Shown here: positions 55,972 through 64,000 of the stretch, in pieces
How the letters are laid out: every line of letters begins with the position of its first letter
How positions within the stretch are numbered: the stretch's first letter is position 1
Source: Sandarakinorhabdus limnophila DSM 17366
GTDB taxonomy: Bacteria; Pseudomonadota; Alphaproteobacteria; Sphingomonadales; Sphingomonadaceae
Reading direction: 5' to 3'
DNA length: 64,000 bases
NCBI RefSeq assembly: GCF_000420765.1
Contig: NZ_ATVO01000003.1
Span: 310,001-374,000 of the forward strand
Notes under the pieces: generated by a model
What the model saw: the letters and a program-made list of their open reading frames with translations, nothing else
What the model was told of the DNA's origin: nothing
Databases searched by the model: none
Made by a program: the position numbers and the translations under genes

Positions 55972-57879
55972 ATGCTTCCGCTCATCGTGCTGGCCAGCCA
56001 GGCCGCCATTGCCGCAACGCCGGCCCCACCCAACAATCAGCCCATCTTCATTCGTGAAACAGCCGCGCCCTTCACTGTTACCGCCAGCCGCAGCACCATC
56101 CGCCTTGCTGAGACCGGCATCAGCATCAGCCAGATTGATCTGCCGCAGATCAAGGCACTCAGCCTGCCGCTGGTGAAGGATTATCTTACACTCATCCCCG
56201 GCGTGGCCGTCGCCCAGACCGGGCCGCTTGGCGCACAGACCCAGATCCGCATCCGCGGTGCCGAAGCCAATCACAGCATCAGCTTCATCGATGGCATCGA
56301 GATGAACGATCCCGCCTCATCGGGCGAGTTTCGCATCGACACGCTGTTGAGCCACGGCGTCGAGCGCATCGAAGTGCTGCGCGGGCCGCAATCGGCGCTG
56401 TGGGGCAGCCAGGCCATCGGCGGCGTGATCAGCATCACCACCCGTGCGCCAGTGCGCGGCACCGAAGTTTATGGCGAACTGCAGGGCGGCAGCCTGGGCA
56501 CGGTGCGCGGCGGCATCGGCGGCGGCTGGGCCGGCGAAACGCTGACCGTGAGCGGGCAACTCTCCGGCCTGTCCACCGATGGTTACGATATCGCCCGCAG
56601 CGGCGGCGACAAGGACGGCTATGACAATGTCACCGCCCATGGCCGCATCGAGTGGCGGGCGAGCCCGCAATTGACGCTGCTGCTGGTCGGCCGGCATCAG
56701 GATTCGACGTCGCGTTTCGATGGTTTCGATTATGATGCCGGGGGGCCGGTGGACGAACCGTTGGCCACGCAGAGCCGCCAGAGTGCCGTGCGTGCCGAAG
56801 CGGCGCTGGCGCTGCTGAATGGCGACTGGACGACGCGGGCCAGTTTCATGGCAGTGCGCGCCGACAACATCAACCGCCGCGCCGGCGCCTTCGAAAACCG
56901 CAGCGATGGCGAGCGTGACCTGTTCCGCCTGCAATCCACCGGCCGTTTTAAGACCGGCGGCCTCGCGCACAATCTGACCGCCGCCCTGGACGTGGAGACC
57001 GAGCGTTTCACCAGCCGCGATGCCAACGCCCAGGCGGACTCCAACCAACGCCAGCGCCGCCGCCAGACCAGCCTGGTCGGCGAATATCGGTTGAGCAGCA
57101 GCAATGGTCTTTCGGCCGGTGCCGCCGTGCGCCACGACATGAACGACCGCTTCGCCGATGCCACCACGGTGCGTTTCGATGCGGTGGCGGCGATCGGAGC
57201 CGTTAGCCTGCATGCCGCTTTCGGCACCGGCATCGCCGATCCCACCTTCTTCGATCAGTTCGGCTTCTTCCCAGGCTCCTTCCAGGGCAACCCCAATCTG
57301 GTCCCGGAACGCAGCCGCAGCGTCGAGGCCGGCATCGGCTGGGCGGCGGGTGGCCACAGTTTCGATCTCACCCTTTTCGATGCCAATCTCACCAACGAAA
57401 TCATCGGCACCTTCAACAGCACCACCTTCATCGCCGGCGTTGCAAATGCCAGCGGCCGCAGCACGCGGCGCGGGGTGGAAGTGGCAGGCCGGGCGGCGCT
57501 GGCCAGGGGGCTCACGCTCAACACCAGCTACACCTATCTTGATGCCAACCAGCAGCAGGTCGCCGGCAGCGCATTGGTCCGCGAAGTGCGACGGCCGCGC
57601 CACAGCGGCAGCATCGCGCTCAACTACAGCAGCCGGCCGTTCGATCTGTCTGCCGCCGCCGCCATCACAGGTGCACGCGGTGACACGGATTTCGCCCGCT
57701 TCGTGCCCGTCACCTTGCCGGCCCACACGTTGCTCACGCTGGCCGGCGCGTGGCACATCAGCCCCCGTATCGATCTGACCGCACGGGTGGAAAACGCGCT
57801 GGATGCCAGCCAGGTTGACGTGTTCGCCTATCGCGGGCCGGGCCTTACGGCCCACGGCGGCATCAGGTTCCGGCTGTGA
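55972..57879 (+). CDS. btuB: TonB-dependent vitamin B12 receptor
   Basis: 635 residues. Outer-membrane import of cobalamin. A short signal peptide (MLPLIVLASQAAIAA), the plug with IRGAEANHSISFIDGIEMND and RIEVLRGPQSALWGSQAIGG, then the barrel with a terminal FRL. Substrate assignment rests on the upstream cobalamin riboswitch and the btuFCD genes that follow. ATG 55972 is chosen because GAAAG stands 9 nt before it; GTG 55966 is possible. Its stop overlaps btuF. Confidence 0.95.
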   Translation: MLPLIVLASQAAIAATPAPPNNQPIFIRETAAPFTVTASRSTIRLAETGISISQIDLPQIKALSLPLVKDYLTLIPGVAVAQTGPLGAQTQIRIRGAEANHSISFIDGIEMNDPASSGEFRIDTLLSHGVERIEVLRGPQSALWGSQAIGGVISITTRAPVRGTEVYGELQGGSLGTVRGGIGGGWAGETLTVSGQLSGLSTDGYDIARSGGDKDGYDNVTAHGRIEWRASPQLTLLLVGRHQDSTSRFDGFDYDAGGPVDEPLATQSRQSAVRAEAALALLNGDWTTRASFMAVRADNINRRAGAFENRSDGERDLFRLQSTGRFKTGGLAHNLTAALDVETERFTSRDANAQADSNQRQRRRQTSLVGEYRLSSSNGLSAGAAVRHDMNDRFADATTVRFDAVAAIGAVSLHAAFGTGIADPTFFDQFGFFPGSFQGNPNLVPERSRSVEAGIGWAAGGHSFDLTLFDANLTNEIIGTFNSTTFIAGVANASGRSTRRGVEVAGRAALARGLTLNTSYTYLDANQQQVAGSALVREVRRPRHSGSIALNYSSRPFDLSAAAAITGARGDTDFARFVPVTLPAHTLLTLAGAWHISPRIDLTARVENALDASQVDVFAYRGPGLTAHGGIRFRL

Positions 57880-58742
57880 TGCAGGCGCCTGCCCCCCTTC
57901 CCCTATCATACTGGCGCAGGCGAACATCCACCGTTGAGCAGGGCGTGCCTTTGGCCACGGCTTGGGCGCTTGCGGCGCGGTGGATGCTGGCCTGCGCCAT
58001 CATGACTACGGGGGCAGTGAGTGCCACCACCCCTGCGCGCGTCGTCAGCCTCAACCTGTGCACGGATGAATATCTGCTGCTCACTGCGCGCCCTGGCCAG
58101 ATCGCAAGCATCAGCCGGCTTGGCGCCGACGAACAGGAAAGCCCGCTGGCCAGGCAGGCGCGTGGACTTGCCATCAATTCGGGGCAGCTGAGCGAGGTCA
58201 TCGAACAGCGGCCTGATCTGGTGCTGACCATGGGCCATGATCCGCAAGGCGTCGCACTGGCGGCACGCCTGCGGATCAGGCTGATCGCCCTGCCCTACCC
58301 CACCAGCCCGGCGGCGGTGGTAGCACAGGTGCAGCAGGTCGCCGCCTTGGTGGGCAATACGCCTGCGGGTACCACATTTGCTGCCCGTGTTGCCGCGCTC
58401 ACGGCCTCTGCACCAAAGGCGCAACCCGGCCTGATGATTGGCGGCAGCGGACTTGCCCCTGCAATGGACGGGTTGGCCGCCGGCTGGCTGCGGCTGGCCG
58501 GCATAGCGCAGCAACAGAGTGGGCAGATCAGCCTGGAACGTCTGTTGGTGCAGCCGCCGCCGATCCTGATCCGCAATGTCTATCGGCGCGGGCAATTGTC
58601 TGGCCCGCAGGCGTGGAGTCAGCACCCCGCGCTCCGCCAGTTGCGCGTCACCCAGGTGGAGGCCGATGGCCGCGCCTTCCTGTGTGGCGGCGCCGCGATG
58701 CCGGCAGAAATTGCCCGGCTGCGAAAGGCGCTGGCCGCATGA
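57879..58742 (+). CDS. btuF: Cobalamin-binding periplasmic protein
   Basis: 287 residues. A long N-terminal stretch precedes the hydrophobic export segment (LACAIMTTGAVSATT), followed by two lobes of a helical-backbone binding protein: ARVVSLNLCTDEYLLLTARP, then EQRPDLVLTMGHDPQ. This matches BtuF-type proteins. It delivers B12 to the BtuCD importer. ATG 57879 overlaps the btuB stop (TGATG), and its stop overlaps btuC by 4 nt. The true start could be further downstream, nearer the export signal. Confidence 0.88.
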   Translation: MQAPAPLPLSYWRRRTSTVEQGVPLATAWALAARWMLACAIMTTGAVSATTPARVVSLNLCTDEYLLLTARPGQIASISRLGADEQESPLARQARGLAINSGQLSEVIEQRPDLVLTMGHDPQGVALAARLRIRLIALPYPTSPAAVVAQVQQVAALVGNTPAGTTFAARVAALTASAPKAQPGLMIGGSGLAPAMDGLAAGWLRLAGIAQQQSGQISLERLLVQPPPILIRNVYRRGQLSGPQAWSQHPALRQLRVTQVEADGRAFLCGGAAMPAEIARLRKALAA

Positions 58743-59677
58743 GGACAGGCCTCGCCCTGCTCTGTGCCGTGCTGGCACTGGCCTCGCTGGCGCTGGGGCC
58801 GGTCGATCTTGCGGCGCTGTGGGCACGCGATCCCGAACTGGCGCGCAACCTGTTCATCGAGCTGCGGTTGCCGCGCACGGTCCTCGCGCTGCTGATCGGG
58901 GCCGGGCTGGGTGCATCGGGAGCGGCGGCACAGGCACTGTTTCGCAATCCGCTGGCTTCGCCCGATTTGCTGGGGCCATCCAGCGGTGCGGCGCTGGGCG
59001 CGGTGCTGGCCGGCTATTTCCTCGGAGCCGGGGTGATCGGCATGGCCATTGGTGGCCTGGCCGGGGCCGGGTTGTCGTTGCTGCTGTTGCTGGCGCTGGC
59101 CGGGCGTGGCGCCGGTGCAACGCGGCTGGTGCTGGCCGGCGTCGCCGTTTCCATGATGCTTGGCGTCGCCATCAACCTGGCGCTCAGCCTCGCGCCGTCG
59201 CCCTTCGCGCTTTATGATCTGATGTTCTGGCTGATGGGCAGCCTGAATGATCGCAGCCTGCCGCAACTGGCGCTGGCAGCACCCCTCATCCTGATCGGCA
59301 TCGTCCTGTTGCTGCGCGCGGCCCCGGCGCTGGACACGCTGGCGCTGGGGGAAGAGGTGGCGCAGTCGCTGGGCGTTGGCCTCTCTGCTGTGCAGGCGCG
59401 CGTGGTGCTCGCCATCGCGCTGGCGACCGGTGCCGGCGTGGCGGTGGCGGGCAGCATCGGCTTCATCGGCCTGATCGTGCCGCATCTGGTGCGACCTTTT
59501 GTGCGCCACCGCCCCGGCGCGGCAATCGCGCCTTCTGCGCTGGCCGGTGCGGCCCTCTTGAGCGCTGCGGACATCGCGGTGCGGTTGCTGCCGGCCGGGC
59601 TCGATCTGCGGCTGGGCGTGCTCACCGCCTTGATCGGCGCCCCCTTCTTCCTGTGCCTGATCATGGGGCGACGCTGA
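58739..59677 (+). CDS. btuC: Cobalamin ABC importer permease (FecCD family)
   Basis: 312 residues with about ten membrane helices. The family signature is LRLPRTVLALLIGAGLGASG, then QALFRNPLASPDLLGPSSGA and GFIGLIVPHLVRPFVRH. It forms the inner-membrane channel with BtuD. Overlapping start and stop codons link it to btuF and btuD. Confidence 0.94.
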   Translation: MRTGLALLCAVLALASLALGPVDLAALWARDPELARNLFIELRLPRTVLALLIGAGLGASGAAAQALFRNPLASPDLLGPSSGAALGAVLAGYFLGAGVIGMAIGGLAGAGLSLLLLLALAGRGAGATRLVLAGVAVSMMLGVAINLALSLAPSPFALYDLMFWLMGSLNDRSLPQLALAAPLILIGIVLLLRAAPALDTLALGEEVAQSLGVGLSAVQARVVLAIALATGAGVAVAGSIGFIGLIVPHLVRPFVRHRPGAAIAPSALAGAALLSAADIAVRLLPAGLDLRLGVLTALIGAPFFLCLIMGRR

Positions 59678-60378
59678 TGCTGGAAGCCATTGATCTCGCC
59701 CGCCCGCCGATGCTGGCACCGACCAGCCTGACGCTGCACCCCGGCCAGCTGACAGGCGTGATCGGCCCAAATGGCGCCGGCAAGACCACGCTGCTCAAGG
59801 CACTGGCTGGGCTTTCGCGCGGGCCTGGAACGGTGCGGCTGGACGGGCACCCCTTCCTACCACACCCGCAGCGGCTGGCCTGGCTGCCAGCAAGCCGCGA
59901 TGCCGTTTGGCCGATCCCGGCGGCGGCGTTGGTGCAGCTTGGCCTGGGCCCGGCGGCCGCGCCCGATCCGGCCGCGGTCTCCGCCGCGCTCAGTGCCTGT
60001 GATGCCACGGCGCTGGCGCATCGCCCGGTGGCCCAGCTTTCCACCGGCGAACGCGCCCGGGTCTTGCTGGCACGCGCCATTGCGGCGCGGCCGGCGTGGC
60101 TGCTGCTTGATGAACCGATCGCCAATCTCGATCCTGGACACCGGCTGGACGTGATGGCGTTGCTGGCGTCCGAAGCCGCGCGGGGCGCTGGCGTGGTGCT
60201 GGCGCTGCACGATCTTGATCTGGCTCGGCGCTGTGACCGGCTGCTGTTGATTGCCAACGGCGCGGTGATCGCCGATGGCCCGCCGCATATGGTGTTGAAC
60301 ACAGACCAGCTTGGCCGTGTCTTTGGGGTCCAGCATGGTCCTGACGGTTGGGTTCGCTGCAGTCGCTTTGACCATTGA
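59677..60378 (+). CDS. btuD: Cobalamin ABC importer ATPase
   Basis: 233 residues. Walker [13 protein letters not shown] near residue 31, a signature [15 protein letters not shown] (LSTGE where most have LSGGQ), Walker [15 protein letters not shown] and the switch histidine in [12 protein letters not shown] 59677 overlaps the btuC stop (TGATG). Only 32 nt separate it from the carboxylase gene that follows, with no terminator seen. Confidence 0.94.
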   Translation: MLEAIDLARPPMLAPTSLTLHPGQLTGVIGPNGAGKTTLLKALAGLSRGPGTVRLDGHPFLPHPQRLAWLPASRDAVWPIPAAALVQLGLGPAAAPDPAAVSAALSACDATALAHRPVAQLSTGERARVLLARAIAARPAWLLLDEPIANLDPGHRLDVMALLASEAARGAGVVLALHDLDLARRCDRLLLIANGAVIADGPPHMVLNTDQLGRVFGVQHGPDGWVRCSRFDH

Positions 60379-60410
60379 GCGCATGGCCAACATCGGCCAT
60401 ACCCGCCGAC

Positions 60411-61985
60411 ATGCCCCGCATTGGTCAACCCCTTCCCCCGTCAGCCCGCACCACGGCTGCTGCCATGGCCGAATTGGTCACTGAACTCCGCGAAAAGGCC
60501 GCGCGCATTGCCCTTGGTGGGCCGGCGGCGGCGCGCGAAAAACACGTGGCGCGCGGCAAGCTGCTGCCACGCCAGCGCGTTGAAGCGCTGCTCGATCCGC
60601 ACAGCGCCTTCCTCGAAATCGGCCAGTTCGCTGCTCACGAGGTTTATGGCGAAGATGTGCCCGCCGCCGGCCTGATCGCAGGCGTTGGCCAGGTGGAAGG
60701 CAGGCTGTGCGTGATCGTGGCGAACGACGCCACCGTGAAGGGCGGCAGTTACTATCCAATCACCGTGAAGAAGCATCTGCGCGCCCAGGAAATCGCGGCG
60801 CAGAATGGCCTGCCCTGCCTTTACCTGGTCGATAGCGGCGGCGCCAACCTGCCCCGGCAGGACGAGGTGTTTCCCGATCGCGATCACTTCGGCCGCATCT
60901 TCTTCAATCAGGCCAACATGAGCGCCAATGGCATCCCGCAGATCGCCGCCGTGCTGGGCAGTTGCACCGCGGGCGGCGCCTATGTGCCGGCGATGGCGGA
61001 TGAATCGATCATCGTGAAAAACCAGGGCACGATCTTCCTCGGCGGGCCGCCACTGGTGAAGGCCGCCACCGGCGAGGAAGTGACCGCCGAGGATCTGGGC
61101 GGCGGTGATGTGCACACGCGCATTTCCGGCGTCGCCGATCACCTCGCCGAGAATGACGAGGATGCACTGAGCATCGCCCGGCGCATCGTCGCCACCCTGC
61201 CCGCCGCACCCGCCGTGGCGCGCGGCCCGGCGCGGCCGCCGTTGTTTGATGCGAGCGAACTGAATGCGCTCGCCCCCATCGACACCCGCGTGCCGGTGGA
61301 CGTGCGCGAGATCATTGCCCGAATGGTGGATGGTTCGGAACTGCAGGAATTCAAGCCACGTTACGGCGAAACGCTGGTGACCGGCTTTGCCCATATCGAA
61401 GGCTATCCGGTCGCCATCATCGCCAACAACGGCATCCTGTTTTCCGAAAGCGCCCAGAAAGGCGCGCATTTCATCGAACTGGCCTGCCAGCGCCGTATTC
61501 CGCTGTTGTTCCTGCAGAATATCAGCGGCTTCATGGTCGGCCGCCGCTTCGAGAATGAAGGCATCGCCAAGCATGGCGCCAAGCTGGTGACGGCCGTGGC
61601 CTGCGCCGCCGTGCCGAAAATCACCGTGGTGACCGGCGGCAGTTTCGGCGCCGGCAATTATGGCATGTGCGGCCGGGCTTACTCCCCGCGCTTCCTGTGG
61701 ATGTGGCCGAACGCCCGCATTTCCGTGATGGGCGGCGAACAGGCGGCGAGCGTGCTGGCGGCGGTGAAGGGCGGCGGCTTCAAGAACACCGCCGACGAAG
61801 AGGCGTTCAAGGCGCCAATCCGCGCGCAATATGAAGCGCAGGGCAACCCCTATTACGCCAGCGCCCGCCTGTGGGACGATGGCATCATCGCGCCGGAAGA
61901 CACGCGCGCCGTGGTGGCGTTGAGCCTGGCGGCATCATTGCAGCAGCCGGTGCCGGAAACTCGGTTCGGCACGTTCCGGATGTGA
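60411..61985 (+). CDS. liuB: Methylcrotonyl-CoA carboxylase, carboxyltransferase (beta) subunit
   Basis: 524 residues. Transfers CO2 from biotin to 3-methylcrotonyl-CoA in leucine degradation. [56 protein letters not shown] and [20 protein letters not shown] match MCC beta rather than the propionyl-CoA type. ATG 60411 gives the usual N-terminal helix ([20 protein letters not shown]); ATG 60465 is a shorter option. liuC and the biotin-carboxylase subunit follow. Confidence 0.92.
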   Translation: MPRIGQPLPPSARTTAAAMAELVTELREKAARIALGGPAAAREKHVARGKLLPRQRVEALLDPHSAFLEIGQFAAHEVYGEDVPAAGLIAGVGQVEGRLCVIVANDATVKGGSYYPITVKKHLRAQEIAAQNGLPCLYLVDSGGANLPRQDEVFPDRDHFGRIFFNQANMSANGIPQIAAVLGSCTAGGAYVPAMADESIIVKNQGTIFLGGPPLVKAATGEEVTAEDLGGGDVHTRISGVADHLAENDEDALSIARRIVATLPAAPAVARGPARPPLFDASELNALAPIDTRVPVDVREIIARMVDGSELQEFKPRYGETLVTGFAHIEGYPVAIIANNGILFSESAQKGAHFIELACQRRIPLLFLQNISGFMVGRRFENEGIAKHGAKLVTAVACAAVPKITVVTGGSFGAGNYGMCGRAYSPRFLWMWPNARISVMGGEQAASVLAAVKGGGFKNTADEEAFKAPIRAQYEAQGNPYYASARLWDDGIIAPEDTRAVVALSLAASLQQPVPETRFGTFRM

Positions 61986-62770
61986 TGGCGATGCTGGACG
62001 AAACCCTCGACGATTGGGGCACGGCGCGGCTGACGCTGAACCGGCCGGAACGGCACAACGCCTTCAACGCCGAACTCATTGCCGCGCTGGAAGAAGCCTT
62101 CACCCGGTTGGGCCAGGCTGACGAGGTGCGCGCCATCGTGCTGGCGGGCAACGGCAAGAGCTTTTCGGCTGGCGCCGATCTGGACTGGATGCGCGATGCG
62201 GCCGGCTGGAACGAAGCGGAGAACCAGGCCGACGCCATGGGGCTTTCCAACATGCTGGCCGCCATCAATGATTGCGCGAAACCGGTGATCGTTGTTGCCC
62301 ACGGCCATGTCACCGGCGGCGGTGTGGGACTTGTCGCCTGTGCGGACATGGCGGTGGCCATCGAGGGCGCGCAGTTCCGCCTTTCCGAAGTGCGGTTGGG
62401 CCTGACACCGGCGACCATCTCGCCCTTCGTACTGGCAAAGATCGGTGCGGCGGCGCGGCGCTGGTTCCTTACTGCGGAGGCGTTTACCGCTGACGAAGCA
62501 CTGGGCATGGGGTTGGTGAACGAAACCGCCATTGATGAAGACGCGGCCGAAGCCGTGGTGGCACACTGGCTGGCCCACATCGGACAGGCCGCGCCCGGCG
62601 CCGTGGCAGATGCCAAGCTTCTGGCGCTGGATTTCGCCGGTGCCGCAATCAGTGAAGAGCTGCGCGAGGAAAGCGCCCGCCGCATCGCCGCGCGACGGGT
62701 AAGTGAAGAAGGCCGCGAAGGCATATCTGCCTTCCTAAGCAAGGGGAAACCATCATGGGTCATCGAATAA
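61985..62770 (+). CDS. liuC: Enoyl-CoA hydratase family, probable methylglutaconyl-CoA hydratase
   Basis: 261 residues with a crotonase fold: TLNRPERHNAFNAELIAALE, FSAGADLDWMRDAAG and GHVTGGGVGLVACADMAVA. The motif ADLDWM and the position between the two MCC subunit genes identify it as 3-methylglutaconyl-CoA hydratase. It overlaps liuB by 1 nt and the next gene by 16 nt. Confidence 0.88.
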   Translation: MAMLDETLDDWGTARLTLNRPERHNAFNAELIAALEEAFTRLGQADEVRAIVLAGNGKSFSAGADLDWMRDAAGWNEAENQADAMGLSNMLAAINDCAKPVIVVAHGHVTGGGVGLVACADMAVAIEGAQFRLSEVRLGLTPATISPFVLAKIGAAARRWFLTAEAFTADEALGMGLVNETAIDEDAAEAVVAHWLAHIGQAAPGAVADAKLLALDFAGAAISEELREESARRIAARRVSEEGREGISAFLSKGKPSWVIE

Positions 62771-63219
62771 AGCCGCTGTTCGCCGCCGCGATGTTGCTGG
62801 CTGCACCTGCTGCCGCTGCGCCCAAGGACGAAGTGCTCGCGGCCACCAATGCCTTCATGGATGCGCTCAACAAGGGCGATGCCAATGGTGCCGAGGCGAT
62901 GACGCATCCGACGCTGACCATCCAGGTGCTGCGCTTCCCGCCAGAGGGCGGCAGCAAGTTCGGCGTGATGACCCGCCAGCAATTGTTCGACAATTTCCGC
63001 GCAGCGCCGCCGCAGCGCAAGTTCGACGAACGCATCGTGCGCTCGAAAATCCTCGTTACCCGCGATTATGCCCATGTCTGGGCGCCTTACACGCTCGATA
63101 TCGACGGCAAGCGCATCCATTGCGGCGTGGACAGTTTCGGCTGGAGCAAGATCGACGGCAAATGGCTGCTGACGACGTTCGGCTGGACGGCCGATCCGAA
63201 GGGCTGCCCGCCGAAGTGA
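62755..63219 (+). CDS. Secreted NTF2-like protein within the leucine-degradation cluster
   Basis: 154 residues. The signal peptide MGHRIKPLFAAAMLLAAPAA leads to an NTF2-like domain (EVLAATNAFMDALNKGDANG to SKIDGKWLLTTFGWTADPK), similar in layout to DUF4440-type proteins. A periplasmic protein inserted between two cytoplasmic catabolic genes is unexpected; no role in leucine breakdown is evident. It overlaps liuC by 16 nt and ends 5 nt before liuD. Confidence 0.8.
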   Translation: MGHRIKPLFAAAMLLAAPAAAAPKDEVLAATNAFMDALNKGDANGAEAMTHPTLTIQVLRFPPEGGSKFGVMTRQQLFDNFRAAPPQRKFDERIVRSKILVTRDYAHVWAPYTLDIDGKRIHCGVDSFGWSKIDGKWLLTTFGWTADPKGCPPK

Positions 63220-63224
63220 GAGAC

Positions 63225-64000
63225 ATGCAGAAAATCTTGATCGCCAATCGCGGGGAAATCGCCCGCCGCATCATCCGCACAGCGCACCGCATGGGCATTG
63301 CCACAGTTGCCGTGCATTCGGCTGCTGACGCGCATGCGCCGTTCGTGCGCGAAGCCGGCCAGGCCGTGCCGCTGGCGGGGGACCGCGCCTATCTCGACAT
63401 GGATGCCATCATCGCAGCGGCCAAGCGCACGGGCGCCGATGCCATTCACCCCGGCTATGGCTTTCTTTCCGAGAATGCCGATTTCGCCAAGGCGCTGAAA
63501 AAGGCCGGGATCATCTTCATCGGCCCGCCGGAAAGCGCCATGCGGGTGATGGCGCTGAAGGACACCGCCAAGGCTGCGATGAACAAAGCCGGCGTGCCGA
63601 TCACGCCGGGCTATCAGGGCACGGACCAGAGCCTGGTGCGACTGCAGAAGACCGCCGAAGGTGTCGGTTTCCCGCTGCTGATCAAGGCGGTGGCCGGCGG
63701 TGGCGGCAAAGGTATGCGCGCCGTGCATTCGGCAGACGAATTCCAGGAAGCCCTGATGGCCGCTCAGCGCGAAGGCGAGACCGCCTTCGGCAATGCGGGC
63801 GTGATGCTGGAAAAACTGATCCAGCGCCCGCGCCACGTGGAAGTGCAGTTGTTTGCCGACAGCCATGGCAATGCCGTCCACCTGTTCGAGCGCGATTGTT
63901 CACTGCAGCGCCGCCACCAGAAGGTGATCGAGGAAGCCCCCGCCCCGGGCCTGTCCGACCAATTGCGCCACACGCTGGGTGTCGCTGCCGTTACCGCCGC
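63225..64000 (+). CDS. liuD: Methylcrotonyl-CoA carboxylase, biotin-carboxylase (alpha) subunit, cut off at the window end
   Basis: 258 codons are visible. The biotin carboxylase N-domain begins MQKILIANRGEIARRIIRTA, followed by HPGYGFLSENADFAKALKKA, the Gly-rich ATP loop KAVAGGGGKGMRAVHS, and HVEVQLFADSHGNAVHLFERD with RDCSLQRRHQKVIEEAPAP. The biotinyl domain lies beyond the window. The assignment to MCC rather than propionyl-CoA carboxylase rests on the liuB and liuC neighbours. Confidence 0.93.
   Translation, partial: MQKILIANRGEIARRIIRTAHRMGIATVAVHSAADAHAPFVREAGQAVPLAGDRAYLDMDAIIAAAKRTGADAIHPGYGFLSENADFAKALKKAGIIFIGPPESAMRVMALKDTAKAAMNKAGVPITPGYQGTDQSLVRLQKTAEGVGFPLLIKAVAGGGGKGMRAVHSADEFQEALMAAQREGETAFGNAGVMLEKLIQRPRHVEVQLFADSHGNAVHLFERDCSLQRRHQKVIEEAPAPGLSDQLRHTLGVAAVTA

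Noticed and set aside
60411-61985. Propionyl-CoA carboxylase beta subunit, which would link the gene to the B12-dependent methylmalonyl pathway
   Set aside because: The sequence segments ([23 protein letters not shown]) and the adjacent methylglutaconyl-CoA hydratase match methylcrotonyl-CoA carboxylase instead.

Overview
This GC-rich window (roughly two thirds G+C by eye) looks like a chromosomal segment of an alphaproteobacterium, most likely a sphingomonad (Sphingomonadales). The pointers are a GcrA cell-cycle regulator, a class I PHA synthase, a plant/alphaproteobacterial-type glutathione reductase, a COQ8-type ABC1 kinase carrying the QTDPN motif, a DUF4170 protein, several TonB-dependent receptors and the gene order amiC-mrcA-prfB. 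Genus cannot be fixed from the sequence alone. Almost all of it is ordinary core genome. I see no prophage, insertion sequence, CRISPR array or rRNA.

Layout. (i) 1-5.5 kb: the 3' end of a TonB receptor, then pnuC, a nicotinamide-riboside-kinase-like gene, an SDR and purA, which reads as NAD-precursor uptake next to purine synthesis. (ii) 5.5-5.9 kb: a gene-free stretch with several inverted repeats. (iii) 5.9-11 kb: two tandem paralogues fusing a nuclease-like (SNase) domain to DUF1294, a GNAT acetyltransferase, gor and a class II DAHP synthase closed by a strong terminator. (iv) 11-14.2 kb: an AT-rich region with palindromes, then a large subtilisin-like protease with Thr-Pro linkers and duplicated RTX-like modules. 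(v) 14.3-22 kb: SDR and enoyl-CoA hydratase, two small minus-strand genes, an RND efflux pump with its adaptor, and an ABC-2 permease. (vi) 22-27 kb: gcrA, a Baeyer-Villiger-type monooxygenase, tspO, a DCC-family protein and phaC. (vii) 27.2-33 kb: alaC-hom-glpX-recJ behind a candidate alanine attenuator, then tRNA-Glu. (viii) 33-44.4 kb: an ABC1 kinase, a YbaK-type deacylase, a decayed TonB receptor gene, the overlapping run argD-argF-hslO-queC-queE, a DUF885 peptidase, queF, sseA and metC. (ix) 44.4-50.7 kb, minus strand: eno, amiC, mrcA and prfB, the last with a +1 programmed frameshift. (x) 50.8-55.5 kb: three small envelope proteins, an MlaC-like protein, a gamma-carbonic-anhydrase-like protein, DUF4170, an acyl-CoA synthetase and rpmE. 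(xi) 55.6-60.4 kb: a cobalamin riboswitch followed by btuB-btuF-btuC-btuD. (xii) 60.4 kb to the end: leucine-degradation genes for both methylcrotonyl-CoA carboxylase subunits and methylglutaconyl-CoA hydratase; the biotin-carboxylase subunit runs off the window.

The most interesting signal is upstream of alaC. A 31-codon open frame with 15 alanine codons is followed by a terminator hairpin whose 5' arm can pair instead with RNA at the end of the leader. This has the layout of a classical transcription attenuator, here apparently sensing alanyl-tRNA in front of an alanine transaminase gene. Second is the compact three-way-junction structure that buries the btuB ribosome binding site downstream of the B12 aptamer. 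All calls come from reading the sequence and from knowledge of protein families; no database search was run.
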